Assembly: GCF_014202575.1 (NCBI RefSeq)
Contig: NZ_JACHHB010000004.1
Location: forward strand, 62,001-126,000
Length of the DNA: 64,000 bases
Source of the DNA: Texcoconibacillus texcoconensis
Lineage (GTDB): Bacteria > Bacillota > Bacilli > Bacillales > Salisediminibacteriaceae
Direction of reading: 5' to 3'
Shown here piece by piece: positions 52,631-61,429 of the stretch (the stretch's first letter is position 1; the number at the start of each line of letters is the position of its first letter). The position numbers were made by a program, and so were the translations under genes. Below the pieces are notes generated by a model, which saw only the letters and a list, made by a program, of their open reading frames with translations, had not been told where the DNA came from and did no database searches.

Positions 52631-53815
52631 TTAATTGTACGTGACTCGTCCATAGCTTCCGCCGCCACCTGCCTCAATACTTAACTCATGCCTTTTTGCG
52701 GCGATGACAACTTGTGCTAAACGTTCCGGAAGTGCACCTTGTATACTTTTATCAGAAACCCGATGCAATATGTCCATCTCCGTACCAAGAGAGGTAAATA
52801 ATTTTTCTAACGCACGCCTACCAATGCCTGGTAAATCTGCTAGTGGCACGTGATGATAGTACGGAGGACGAGAAGTATCATTTTTGAAAGTTGCCTTTTG
52901 TTGAGATTCTTGCAACGCTATGATTCGATCAAAAACACCTTTTACCTCGACTTCTGAACCACATTCAGGGCAACGACATCCTTGTTCTTTTTGCGTACGA
53001 CAATGATAACACGTCGTTCGAAAATATTTTCCTAACAATGGATTTAACCCATAATATGCACTGATATAACGATCGTTTTCATTTCGTATTGCTCTTTCCC
53101 ACTCTATAAACGTAGGTTTTTCTATCGCTAATGCATGGTACTCCCTAGCAATTTTGCCAGTAGAGTGCGCATCAGAATTCGTTAAAAACGGTATACCTAA
53201 TAGTTCAGGTACGTAACTAGCCATTTCAACATCAGCACTTAACCCTAATTCAATGGCATCAATCTTATCGCGGTCAAACACTTCCTCCAAAGTCACTTTC
53301 ACGCCACTACCGTACATACTTTTAAACGGCGTGAAAGCATGTGCGATCACAAATAAACCTTGATACTCGTAAACGACCTTTTGCAATGTTTTCGCTGAAC
53401 AAGCGATTCGCTGTGTACTTAAAAAAGGATTTTTCACTTGGTCACGATACCAGTTCGTAAACCCTAATAACTTCTTTAATGTAGGAAAATAAGCAATAAC
53501 GTGTAAAGGGCCCTGAGAACAGGAGTCATAAACTTCGATTTCACAAGCGGGTATGACTGTTACTTGCTTGCCTTCGTGTCTAATACCTCCATCTTCATAT
53601 TCATAAGCGCATCCTCGATTGATTAATGACATTAGTTCGTCTTGAATAGATGGGTTATGACAATCAACGATACCAATCATGTCAATGCCTTTTCTCTCTG
53701 TTGCCTCATCTATAATATCATCTAACGTCAGTTCATTCGATGCAGTTATTTTCACTGCTTGATTAGCAGCCGTTCGACCAATATGAACGTGCATATCGGC
53801 ATAAAATGTATCCAT
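52631..53815 (-). CDS. Endonuclease Q family PHP-domain protein (YqxK-like)
   Basis: A 394-residue protein. The N-terminal PHP metal-hydrolase domain has the YADMHVHIGR and VDCHNPS motifs and later TNSDAHS; a four-Cys zinc finger (CYHC...CRCPECG, near 270-287) follows; a helix-hairpin-helix (LADLPGIGRRALEKLF) is near the C-terminus. This order is that of EndoQ, which nicks 5' to deaminated bases (uracil, hypoxanthine) and AP sites. First gene of a small unit with nudF upstream and spoIIM downstream. AAGGAAGGAG precedes the ATG. Confidence 0.88.
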   Translation of the reverse strand: MDTFYADMHVHIGRTAANQAVKITASNELTLDDIIDEATERKGIDMIGIVDCHNPSIQDELMSLINRGCAYEYEDGGIRHEGKQVTVIPACEIEVYDSCSQGPLHVIAYFPTLKKLLGFTNWYRDQVKNPFLSTQRIACSAKTLQKVVYEYQGLFVIAHAFTPFKSMYGSGVKVTLEEVFDRDKIDAIELGLSADVEMASYVPELLGIPFLTNSDAHSTGKIAREYHALAIEKPTFIEWERAIRNENDRYISAYYGLNPLLGKYFRTTCYHCRTQKEQGCRCPECGSEVEVKGVFDRIIALQESQQKATFKNDTSRPPYYHHVPLADLPGIGRRALEKLFTSLGTEMDILHRVSDKSIQGALPERLAQVVIAAKRHELSIEAGGGGSYGRVTYN

Positions 53816-53833
53816 GCACGTGTTTCTCCTTCC

Positions 53834-54373
53834 TTAAGATGAAAGCACACACTTAGCATATAATAGTGCATAAGCCGTTTTTGCATCGTGAATCTTACTC
53901 TCCGCTAGCATACCCTCCGCTTCTTCAATTGATACTACAAATGGGTCGACAAATTCATCGTCATCCGTTGCCACTGTTCCCATTTCTAGATCTTTCGCTA
54001 AGTATAAGTAAATAATCTCATCAGCAAACCCTGGTGAAGTATAAAATGACGTGACAAATGACCATTCATTCGCACGGTACCCAGTCTCTTCTGCTAACTC
54101 TCTTTTCGCACAAACGAGCGGATCTTCGTTTATTTCCAATTTACCAGCTGGTAGTTCTGCAATCACCTTGTCTAATGGCTTTCGAAACTGATTGACAAGC
54201 ACGATCTTCCCTTCTTCATCAACTGCTAAAATGGCCACTGCCCCTGGGTGCTTGATAACTTCACGCATCCCCTCGCGACCGTCAGGAAGTTGTACGTCGT
54301 GCAATTCTAAATCTACAATTTTCCCTTCGTAAATTTTTGTTCGTTTTGTTGTATGTTCATTTAGCTTCGCCAA
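53834..54373 (-). CDS. nudF: Nudix ADP-ribose pyrophosphatase NudF
   Basis: A 179-residue Nudix hydrolase that splits ADP-ribose to AMP and ribose-5-phosphate. The Nudix box is GKLEINEDPLVCAKRELAEE followed by TGYRA, near residues 76-100. Family length and position (yqkG) match B. subtilis. It lies 18 bases upstream of the EndoQ gene and is probably cotranscribed. Confidence 0.93.
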   Translation of the reverse strand: MAKLNEHTTKRTKIYEGKIVDLELHDVQLPDGREGMREVIKHPGAVAILAVDEEGKIVLVNQFRKPLDKVIAELPAGKLEINEDPLVCAKRELAEETGYRANEWSFVTSFYTSPGFADEIIYLYLAKDLEMGTVATDDDEFVDPFVVSIEEAEGMLAESKIHDAKTAYALLYAKCVLSS

Positions 54374-54463
54374 GAGATCCCCTCCTTGTAACTTTTTTCA
54401 CGTTCTTAGCATACCAGATCAACATTTATTTTCCTATATCTCACCTACTACAACCATGAATAT

Positions 54464-55552
54464 TTAGCCAAGATTTGGATCAAGGTCAAAATACGTCGAT
54501 ATTGCAACTGCTATACCACTCAAAAAAAGCACATCTTCTCGTACATTCCTCCCCATCGTTGTAACTGGATACGGAACATGTCGAAGCGCGCCCGGTAGAT
54601 CTTCAAATTGTTCATATTCACTTTTCGGTATTAAGTGGATATGCGCGTGTTTTTTTATGTTATCAATTTCAACCACTCTTGTTTCAATAAAATCGATAGG
54701 TAGAGGTAAATAGGTTGGTACATGAGTAAACTTCGTCAGTGGTGTATATGTATGATGACTCAACCCTCGATGTCGGTTTCGCTGATCTTTTTGCGACAAT
54801 CGCGGCACCCATATCGGCAGACCGTCTAGTGCTCCGACATGATTTGCCCACTCCGCTTGAGCGAGCCCGCTAAACCCGTACTTTGTCCCTGTCCCTACTA
54901 CACCTGGCCCTTGCGTAATCACAATGAGCGCATCTTCTGCATGGAAATGAGCAAATTGCAAGGCTGTTACTACATTTACTGCTTCATATTCACCACCGAA
55001 TGCTTGCCCTGTCGTAATCGTTGTCACTAAAGGATCTCTTTTTAAAAATTGCACGTGTTCACTCATAGCAAGTGGTAATGAAGCCTCATCACTTATTATC
55101 ACAACAATCGGTTTTTGTGAATCAAGTTCTTGTACTAAAGCCCACAATAGAATCACCATACTATGTAATTCAGCGATCAAAACCGGCTTTTTATTTAAAG
55201 TAAATGTATGCTGAAATTGCTCATGTGAAAGTGAACCTTCCTCTTCAATCGTAGAAAATGTTCGTTGGTAAGGAAGATAACGAGCCTTCATAATATGTCC
55301 TTTTTCGTTTGTAGAGTCACCTCTTTTTTTGCATTGTTGTCCTTCGACGTGGATGGCGATATCAAAGCCACCTGTCCCTAATCGCATTTTCGTAGCTGTT
55401 GTATTGACGAGAACCCGATCTCCTTTCTCTACTCTTGGTAACAGTTCTTTATACAAAACAGCGCGCTTGGCTCCACTCGTTGTTACAAGCCATTGCACTT
55501 GTTCATTTTCACTTTCTATGTCCTTAACTGTTGTCATTTGTTCTTGGTACAT
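54464..55552 (-). CDS. DUF3866-family protein
   Basis: A 362-residue soluble protein of the DUF3866 family. Typical segments: GDRVLVNTTATKMRLGTGGFD, GHIMKARYLPYQ, ELHSMVI, VVITQGPGVVGTGTKYGFSG and RDRHRGLSHHT-like NRHRGLSHHT. It has conserved His, Asp and Gly that suggest a metal or nucleotide site, but the reaction is unknown. Upstream of nudF and divergent from the aldo/keto reductase gene. Confidence 0.86.
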   Translation of the reverse strand: MYQEQMTTVKDIESENEQVQWLVTTSGAKRAVLYKELLPRVEKGDRVLVNTTATKMRLGTGGFDIAIHVEGQQCKKRGDSTNEKGHIMKARYLPYQRTFSTIEEEGSLSHEQFQHTFTLNKKPVLIAELHSMVILLWALVQELDSQKPIVVIISDEASLPLAMSEHVQFLKRDPLVTTITTGQAFGGEYEAVNVVTALQFAHFHAEDALIVITQGPGVVGTGTKYGFSGLAQAEWANHVGALDGLPIWVPRLSQKDQRNRHRGLSHHTYTPLTKFTHVPTYLPLPIDFIETRVVEIDNIKKHAHIHLIPKSEYEQFEDLPGALRHVPYPVTTMGRNVREDVLFLSGIAVAISTYFDLDPNLG

Positions 55553-55615
55553 ACAAAAAGCCCCCTTCTTTGCTTCAACCTATTCACATTGTTAATTGAT
55601 CATACCTTGAATTCA

Positions 55616-55644
55616 TTGCAGGCGGGCTTGGATGTTGATACGAT
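55616..55644 (+). promoter_or_regulatory. Sigma-A-type promoter for the aldo/keto reductase gene
   Basis: TTGCAG at 55616-55621, 17-base spacer, TACGAT at 55639-55644, 47 bases before the ATG. Confidence 0.5.
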
Positions 55645-55690
55645 AATGTTTAGAGAGTCTTAGCAAAGAGGAGAAAGGAGCTCGCCTACT

Positions 55691-56602
55691 ATGCGAAAAA
55701 ATCAACTTGGCCACTCCAATTTATACATATCAGAGATTGGTTATGGATGTATGTCACTCGGAGACAACCAGCGCGACAATGAATACATCTTGCACGAAGC
55801 GATTGAAAAAGGGGTTAACTTTTTCGATACGGCAGATTTATACGACTTTGGATTAAACGAACAATCTGTCGGGAAAGCCTTGAATACAAAACGAGACGAG
55901 GTAATCCTCGCAACAAAAGGTGGAAACGAATTCGGAGAAGGGATTGATGGTTGGCGCTGGAACCCGTCGAAATCTCATATTAAAAATGCCTGTAAGAAAA
56001 GTTTGCAGCGCTTGAACACTGATTACCTTGACTTGTATCAACTACATGGCGGCACCATTGACGATTCTATCGATGAGACGATCGAAGCATTCGAAGAACT
56101 TGTCCAGGAAGGCTTGATTCGTTATTACGGGCTGTCTTCCATCCGACCAAATGTCATTAAAACGTATTTAGAAAAATCTAATATTGTTAGTGTCATGATG
56201 CAATACTCTTTACTCGACCGCCGCCCGGAAGAATGGTTCGATCCTATACGCGACCACAACGTCAGCATTATTGCGCGCGGACCTGTTGCTAAAGGGTTGT
56301 TAACTGACCGGTATGAAAGTAAATTAACTGAAAAAGGGTATCTCTCTTATACACAACAGGAATTATTAGAGGCGCTCCCTCAACTACAGGATGTTGCGAA
56401 CGAATGCGGGATGCCTTTAAATGAACTTGCTCTTCGCTACGTTTTAGATCAAGATATCGTTGCAACAGCCATCCCTGGCGCTAGTCATACAAAACAGCTT
56501 GAAGCAAATGTAGAAGCATCCCGTAAACAACCGCTAAGAGAAGAAACATTGAACAAACTCGCGAACCTTACTAAAAAAGACGTCTACCAACAGCATCGCT
56601 AG
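55691..56602 (+). CDS. Aldo/keto reductase (YqkF-like)
   Basis: A 303-residue TIM-barrel NADPH-dependent oxidoreductase. The catalytic tetrad residues are visible in NFFDTADLYDFG (Asp, Tyr), LATKGG (Lys) and QLHGG (His); C-terminal AIPGASHTKQLEANV binds the cofactor. B. subtilis YqkF lies at the same place beside yqxK/nudF. Substrate unknown. Monocistronic, with promoter before and terminator after. Confidence 0.9.
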   Translation: MRKNQLGHSNLYISEIGYGCMSLGDNQRDNEYILHEAIEKGVNFFDTADLYDFGLNEQSVGKALNTKRDEVILATKGGNEFGEGIDGWRWNPSKSHIKNACKKSLQRLNTDYLDLYQLHGGTIDDSIDETIEAFEELVQEGLIRYYGLSSIRPNVIKTYLEKSNIVSVMMQYSLLDRRPEEWFDPIRDHNVSIIARGPVAKGLLTDRYESKLTEKGYLSYTQQELLEALPQLQDVANECGMPLNELALRYVLDQDIVATAIPGASHTKQLEANVEASRKQPLREETLNKLANLTKKDVYQQHR

Positions 56603-56612
56603 TTACTTATAG

Positions 56613-56648
56613 AAAACCGTACGATCAATGTAGATCGTACGGTTTTTT
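56613..56648. terminator. Bidirectional terminator after the aldo/keto reductase gene
   Basis: AAAACCGTACGATC / GATCGTACGGTTTT, perfect 14-base arms with a 6-base loop and T runs on both strands. Confidence 0.9.
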
Positions 56649-56657
56649 CGTCTTTTG

Positions 56658-57329
56658 CTATACACTACTCGCCGATGCTTCATACTCTTCTCTCGCTTGA
56701 TCAACAAGTTCATGTAAGATTTCATAATCAATAAAGCCTTGGCGTCTGATGACAATTCTTCCATCTGGGTCGAGCACAAATGTAACCGGAATGCCTAAGA
56801 CTTCATATCGATCAGCTACATCTCCATCTACATCCATATACGTAGGAAATGAAATCTCAAAATCATGGATAAATTGTTCCATGACTTGTTCATTTTGTTC
56901 CTGGGTTGTCATATTGACACCAACGACTTCTACATCTTCTCCTTCATGCTCTTCGTGAAACTGAACTAAATCTGGCATTTCTTCTTGGCACGGCGGACAC
57001 CACGATGCCCATAAATTTAATACAACAAAATTTCCTTGATGCTGAGAAAGATGATTGGACTCCTCTTCCCCGTGAACCGGTAGATTAAAATCATATGCCT
57101 TCATACCAGGGTGTGCCCCTACTTCATCGGTAATTTCATAGGCTCCAGAAGAGAGCGCCTCTTGTTCCGTTCTTTCAGGTGTGCTCTCTTTCAACTCTTG
57201 CTGTTCTAAAAGATACTGTTCAATCTCCTCTTGCGAACTAGATGGCGACCGCGCATCATAAATAACGTATGCAGCGATACTTATTGCAACCAAAAGAATC
57301 ATTAATGTTGGTAAAGATTGTTTTTTCAA
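56658..57329 (-). CDS. Membrane-anchored TlpA/ResA-like thioredoxin
   Basis: A 223-residue extracytoplasmic thiol-disulfide protein. One N-terminal membrane helix (about 6-25), an acidic linker, then a thioredoxin fold with active site CPPC in NLWASWCPPCQEEMPDL and cis-Pro in LGIPVTFVLD. The Glu three residues after the second cysteine, lost in the ResA of this window, is present here. The start is TTG at 57329, eight bases after GGAGG. It is divergent from uppP; upstream TGATAAT resembles half a Fur/PerR box. A role in reducing apocytochrome or other secreted proteins is inferred. Confidence 0.87.
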   Translation of the reverse strand: MKKQSLPTLMILLVAISIAAYVIYDARSPSSSQEEIEQYLLEQQELKESTPERTEQEALSSGAYEITDEVGAHPGMKAYDFNLPVHGEEESNHLSQHQGNFVVLNLWASWCPPCQEEMPDLVQFHEEHEGEDVEVVGVNMTTQEQNEQVMEQFIHDFEISFPTYMDVDGDVADRYEVLGIPVTFVLDPDGRIVIRRQGFIDYEILHELVDQAREEYEASASSV

Positions 57330-57540
57330 TGATCGTCCCTCCGAATGACACAATTATTAATTAAAAATCTTTAAGTTGTTGTCATTATCATTTGTGTTTT
57401 TGGAAAAACCATACTTAAAGTTTATTAAATTTACATGAAGATAGCAAAATAATCAGCTTATTGAATAGTATGGACAAGAAGCGTTTTCTTCTTTATTACT
57501 TTTCAATAGACCAATATTCATATGAGAAAGGGAGTTTCAT

Positions 57541-58380
57541 ATGTCGATCATTGAAGCGATTATTTTTGGCATTGTTCAAGGTCTTACTGAGTTTCTACCT
57601 GTTTCGAGCACGGCTCATATTGTCATTACTCAACTTTTATTTGGTTATACGTTTCCTGGACTCAGCTTTGAAATCTTCTTGCATTTCGCCTCTATTTTAG
57701 CGGTTATTTTATACTTCCATAAAGATATCTGGAACGTTGTCGCTGGTTTTATCAAATACATAACAACCCGCGATCATCATTACCGCGTTTCATTTTTCTT
57801 TGCGCTATATATTATCGGCGCTACATTTATTACTGGTATACTAGGCATGCTCTTAAGCGATATGATCGCTGACACGATGAAAACACCACAAATGATCGCT
57901 GGCGCACTAACAGTCACTGGTATTGCATTAATTGTCATCGAACGGTTCCACAGCTATGGGAGTCGCCGTACTGAGGATATGTCTTTTATTGACGCAATCA
58001 TCGTCGGATTAGGACAAACGCTCGCTGTCATCCCCGGAATCTCCAGGTCTGGAGCTACACTTGTCGTTGCTTTGCTGGCAGGACTCGACCGTGAAACAGC
58101 AGTTCGCTATTCATTTTTACTAGCGATCCCTGTCATTTTAGGTTCAAGTGTTTTAACCTTCGATGACATGTCAACGGGTTTCTTCCAAGAAGTCGGTATC
58201 ATTCCGTTAGCCCTATCTTTTATCGTCACGGTTGTGTTTTCTTGGATTGGTATCGTTTGGCTCATTTCCTTTTTAAAGAAAAGTCGTCTCGTTTATTTTG
58301 CGATTTACTGCTTCATCTTAGCTGTATGTGTCTACTTATTTATTGAACCTATAACCATTATGGAACTAGAAGAGTCTTAA
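57541..58380 (+). CDS. uppP: Undecaprenyl-diphosphatase UppP (BacA)
   Basis: A 279-residue membrane phosphatase that recycles undecaprenyl diphosphate for cell-wall synthesis; high activity gives bacitracin tolerance. The (E/Q)xxxE motif region GIVQGLTEFLPVSSTAH (about 12-28) and the PGISRSGATL motif (about 165-174) are intact, with about eight membrane helices. GAAAGGGAG precedes the ATG. Confidence 0.96.
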   Translation: MSIIEAIIFGIVQGLTEFLPVSSTAHIVITQLLFGYTFPGLSFEIFLHFASILAVILYFHKDIWNVVAGFIKYITTRDHHYRVSFFFALYIIGATFITGILGMLLSDMIADTMKTPQMIAGALTVTGIALIVIERFHSYGSRRTEDMSFIDAIIVGLGQTLAVIPGISRSGATLVVALLAGLDRETAVRYSFLLAIPVILGSSVLTFDDMSTGFFQEVGIIPLALSFIVTVVFSWIGIVWLISFLKKSRLVYFAIYCFILAVCVYLFIEPITIMELEES

Positions 58381-58501
58381 AAGTAAAGTACTTAACAGTT
58401 TGGTTACAATCTCGTAAACGGACAATTAGGTGGTAGACTTCCTCATAGCGCTTTGATAAAATTCAGAAGCGACTAGAGAAAACATCTAAGGAGAAACGAA
58501 T

Positions 58502-59539
58502 ATGTCACCACCAGAAAACCGTTTATTTACAATTGGAAAAGATCTATTAGGTATTATCCTATTACTCATATTTTTGATATTATTTTTAAACTTCGACCGT
58601 TTAAATGATAGCGAAATGCTCAACGACATCCCATCAGCATGGGTCAATGTCAATACAATATTTCTAAGCATTGTCATCGAAGCGATCCCATTTATATTAT
58701 TAGGGGTTTTTGTCTCAGCGATCATTCAAATTTACATTAGTGAGGATACGATTCAACGCTACCTTCCATCTAATGTGTATGCTTCTTTATTTCCAGCGGC
58801 TGTTCTCGGAGCCATTTTTCCACTTTGTGAATGTGCGATTGTTCCTGTTGTCCGCCGCTTGATTAAAAAAGGAATGCCCCTTCACGTTGGGGTTGTGTTT
58901 CTTGTTGCAGCTCCGATTTTGAACCCAATTGTGGCTTTGTCAACTTTTTTTGCTTTTCGTACTGACTTAACAATTCTTTATTCTCGCATGGGACTAGCAT
59001 TCTTTCTTTCTATTATTATCGGTGCGATTATCTATATCGTTATGAAAAACGAAAAAGGCTCTGTTCTTCGCTCAACTAAATCAGCAGATGATCATCACCA
59101 TCATCATCACCATCATCAACCTTCAGGGTTTACTGGAAGAATGAGACAGATGTCTTATCATGCGGTCGATGAATTTTTCATGATGGGGAAATACCTCATT
59201 CTAGGTGCTTTTATCGCTGCATTATTCCAAACGTTTTTAGACCGCGCTACACTGATGGCAATTGGTGGAAACGATTTTACAGCACCAATCGTCATGATGG
59301 CCTTTGCGTACCTATTATCGCTATGTTCTGAGGCTGATGCCTTTGTTGCATCATCGTTTTCTAACCAATTTACAAGTGGATCGCTTGTTGCCTTTCTTGT
59401 ATACGGCCCGATGTTAGATTTAAAAAATACGTTTATGTTATTCGCTTTCTTTAAAACTCGTTTCGTGCTTGTATTTATGATTACTGTTACGATCGTTGTA
59501 TTTATCGCTGTTCTTTTGCTACAGATGTTCTTATTATAA
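58502..59539 (+). CDS. Permease of the YcgR/UPF0718 (DUF318) family with a polyhistidine loop
   Basis: A 345-residue membrane protein with eight helices. It has the conserved PLCECAIVPVVRRLIKKG motif in the first half and CSEADAFVASSF in the second. Between the halves there is a hydrophilic loop with ten His in a run of eleven residues (DDHHHHHHHHH type). Such a loop suggests binding of a metal such as zinc. AAGGAG before the ATG. It precedes its usual partner gene (TIGR03943 family) by 12 bases. In B. subtilis the pair is ycgR-ycgQ; the function is not firmly known, though related pairs are tied to metal homeostasis. Confidence 0.87.
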   Translation: MSPPENRLFTIGKDLLGIILLLIFLILFLNFDRLNDSEMLNDIPSAWVNVNTIFLSIVIEAIPFILLGVFVSAIIQIYISEDTIQRYLPSNVYASLFPAAVLGAIFPLCECAIVPVVRRLIKKGMPLHVGVVFLVAAPILNPIVALSTFFAFRTDLTILYSRMGLAFFLSIIIGAIIYIVMKNEKGSVLRSTKSADDHHHHHHHHQPSGFTGRMRQMSYHAVDEFFMMGKYLILGAFIAALFQTFLDRATLMAIGGNDFTAPIVMMAFAYLLSLCSEADAFVASSFSNQFTSGSLVAFLVYGPMLDLKNTFMLFAFFKTRFVLVFMITVTIVVFIAVLLLQMFLL

Positions 59540-59551
59540 GGAGGATCCTCC

Positions 59552-60577
59552 ATGAAACGATATGATCACCGATTCCATGCCTATATTCAAGGCATCATTT
59601 TACTAGGTTTTGCGCTTTTAATTTTAGGATTTATCATAACTGATAATATTCGCTATTACATCGCACCTGATATGATGCCATTTATTTATTTTGCCCTTGT
59701 CATGTTTTTCATCCTTGGAATCATGCAAATCTTCCGAAGTACTCAAAAAGACGACGCACATGAAGGTACAAGTTGTGATTGTAGCGCCGATCACGAAATG
59801 AAAGGCCCACCTTTTGTAAAAGTATTAATCTATAGCATCTTTATTTTACCAATCCTGTTTGGATTTGTATTACCTGACCAGGCACTTGATAGCTCCGTTG
59901 CAGCCAATCGGGGCATCCAATTCGGTTCAGGTATTCTCAATGAAGATTCTTCTGAAAAAGCTAGTGCAGAAACTGCTGAAGAGGAAAGTGTAACTGAAGA
60001 AGATGATGATAACGACTTATCGAGAGCTGAAGCTTATTTAGAAGATCCGGATGGTTATTTAGAAAGTATTAAACAGCCACCCAATACTGATGAGTATCCA
60101 AGTGAAGATGAGGTGGATGAACACTATACTGTTGAAGATATTTATGCGGAACAAGATGACATTGATGATCATTACGAAGAAGTAGCTCAAGAAATGTTAG
60201 ATCAAGAATCCATCTTTGTCACTGAAGAAAATTATTTAGATATCATGAGTGTACTCGATTTACGACTCGATTCATTTGTTGGACAAGAGATTGAAATCAT
60301 CGGTTTCACCTATCGTGAACCTGATTTCCTGGAAAACCAACTTGTTGTAGCAAGATTTTCAATGACATGTTGCACAGCCGATGCAGCTGTTTACGGAACA
60401 CTTGTTGAAAGTGATGAGGCGATTCATTTTGACGATGATACTTGGATTCATGTACACGGAACGATTGAAGCCGGTGAGTACGATGGAATGCCGATGCCTG
60501 TATTGACGGATGCTACTATCAACCAAGTTGAAGAGCCAGATACCCCTTATGTATATCCTAGCTTTTCTCCTTTTTAA
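59552..60577 (+). CDS. TIGR03943-family partner of the permease (YcgQ-like)
   Basis: A 341-residue protein: two membrane helices near the N-terminus (about 12-31 and 40-60), a cysteine cluster TSCDCSADHE near 77-86, a third helix (about 95-112), a long very acidic linker (about 140-225) and a C-terminal OB-like domain with VARFSMTCCTADAAVYG. The pairing with the YcgR permease is conserved in Firmicutes. The Cys/His clusters and the neighbour's His loop together suggest metal binding (inference). AGGAGGATCC precedes the ATG. Confidence 0.86.
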   Translation: MKRYDHRFHAYIQGIILLGFALLILGFIITDNIRYYIAPDMMPFIYFALVMFFILGIMQIFRSTQKDDAHEGTSCDCSADHEMKGPPFVKVLIYSIFILPILFGFVLPDQALDSSVAANRGIQFGSGILNEDSSEKASAETAEEESVTEEDDDNDLSRAEAYLEDPDGYLESIKQPPNTDEYPSEDEVDEHYTVEDIYAEQDDIDDHYEEVAQEMLDQESIFVTEENYLDIMSVLDLRLDSFVGQEIEIIGFTYREPDFLENQLVVARFSMTCCTADAAVYGTLVESDEAIHFDDDTWIHVHGTIEAGEYDGMPMPVLTDATINQVEEPDTPYVYPSFSPF

Positions 60578-60659
60578 GAGTTTGGTGTGGCAATCAATCA
60601 CTTATTACCGCCCGAATCAGGCCCAGGTGAGCGACTATCCAAACAACAAAATCTACACA

Positions 60660-60709
60660 AAAGAGAACCAACCGTGTATTTTACTTATCACGATTGGTTC
60701 TCTTTTTAT
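60660..60709. terminator. Bidirectional terminator between ycgQ-like gene and the EIIA gene
   Basis: AAGAGAACCAA / TTGGTTCTCTT arms (extended inward by CGTG/CACG), followed by a T run on the plus strand. Confidence 0.85.
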
Positions 60710-60742
60710 TAAAAGGGGGTTAGGCAGCCCCTTCTTTGAATA

Positions 60743-61267
60743 TTAACCTTGCGTTTTAATCGTCATCACTGTCGTTTCTTTTGCCGTTGCTTGTCCACTT
60801 TCTTCTTTTTGTAGATCACTTACGACATCACCGTTTGTAACAATAATCGGTGTAATTGTACTTGCTGCTTTTTCTTTAACAAGATCCATGTCAAATTCGA
60901 CAAGAGGATCACCGATATTGACTTTGTCGCCTTCCTTCACTTTTCCAGTAAATCCTTCCCCATTCATATTCACTGTCTCTAAACCGATGTGAATAAGAAT
61001 TTCTACGCCATTTACCGTACGAATACCTACAGCGTGATTTGTTGGGAATATCTGCATAATTTCACCATCTACTGGTGCAACGACTGTACCTTGACTCGGT
61101 TCAATCGCAATGCCATCTCCCATCATTTTTTCAGAAAATGTTGGGTCTGGTACTTCGCTAAGTGGTTTTATTTCTCCAGTTAGCGGCGCATATACGACAT
61201 CTTTCCCATCCGCTTCTGGCATTGTTTTTTCTTCTTTTTTATCCAATCCGAATAGTTTCTTAAGCAT
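60743..61267 (-). CDS. PTS glucose-type enzyme IIA component (Crr-like)
   Basis: A 174-residue EIIA(Glc) domain standing alone. Phosphorylated His is H93 in EILIHIGLETVNM; partner H78 is in NHAVGI. APLTGEIKPLSEVPDP and VVAPVDGEI are typical. Short basic/acidic head (1-20) and a tail of about ten residues flank it. It accepts phosphate from HPr and passes it to an EIIB not encoded here. GAAGGG precedes the ATG. Confidence 0.93.
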   Translation of the reverse strand: MLKKLFGLDKKEEKTMPEADGKDVVYAPLTGEIKPLSEVPDPTFSEKMMGDGIAIEPSQGTVVAPVDGEIMQIFPTNHAVGIRTVNGVEILIHIGLETVNMNGEGFTGKVKEGDKVNIGDPLVEFDMDLVKEKAASTITPIIVTNGDVVSDLQKEESGQATAKETTVMTIKTQG

Positions 61268-61429
61268 GATTTATCACCCTTCTTTCGATGTATTTATATT
61301 ATGTACAAGTTCCACGAAAAGCATGTCCTTAAACAAAGGTTGTTATCATGGACTCGCATCGAATAATTTTACCAAGGAAATTCTACAAAGGCAACGGATT
61401 TTAGGCAACAACCCACAATTTTCGACACT

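Noticed and set aside
57378-57393. Possible Fur box (TGATAATGAC on the minus strand) between the TlpA-like gene and uppP
   Set aside because: Only one half-site matches; the other half has three of seven positions, which is close to chance in AT-rich DNA.
59090-59125. Short CAT/CAC repeat, considered as a microsatellite or CRISPR-like unit
   Set aside because: It encodes the polyhistidine loop of the permease in frame, so it is protein-coding repeat, not an array.
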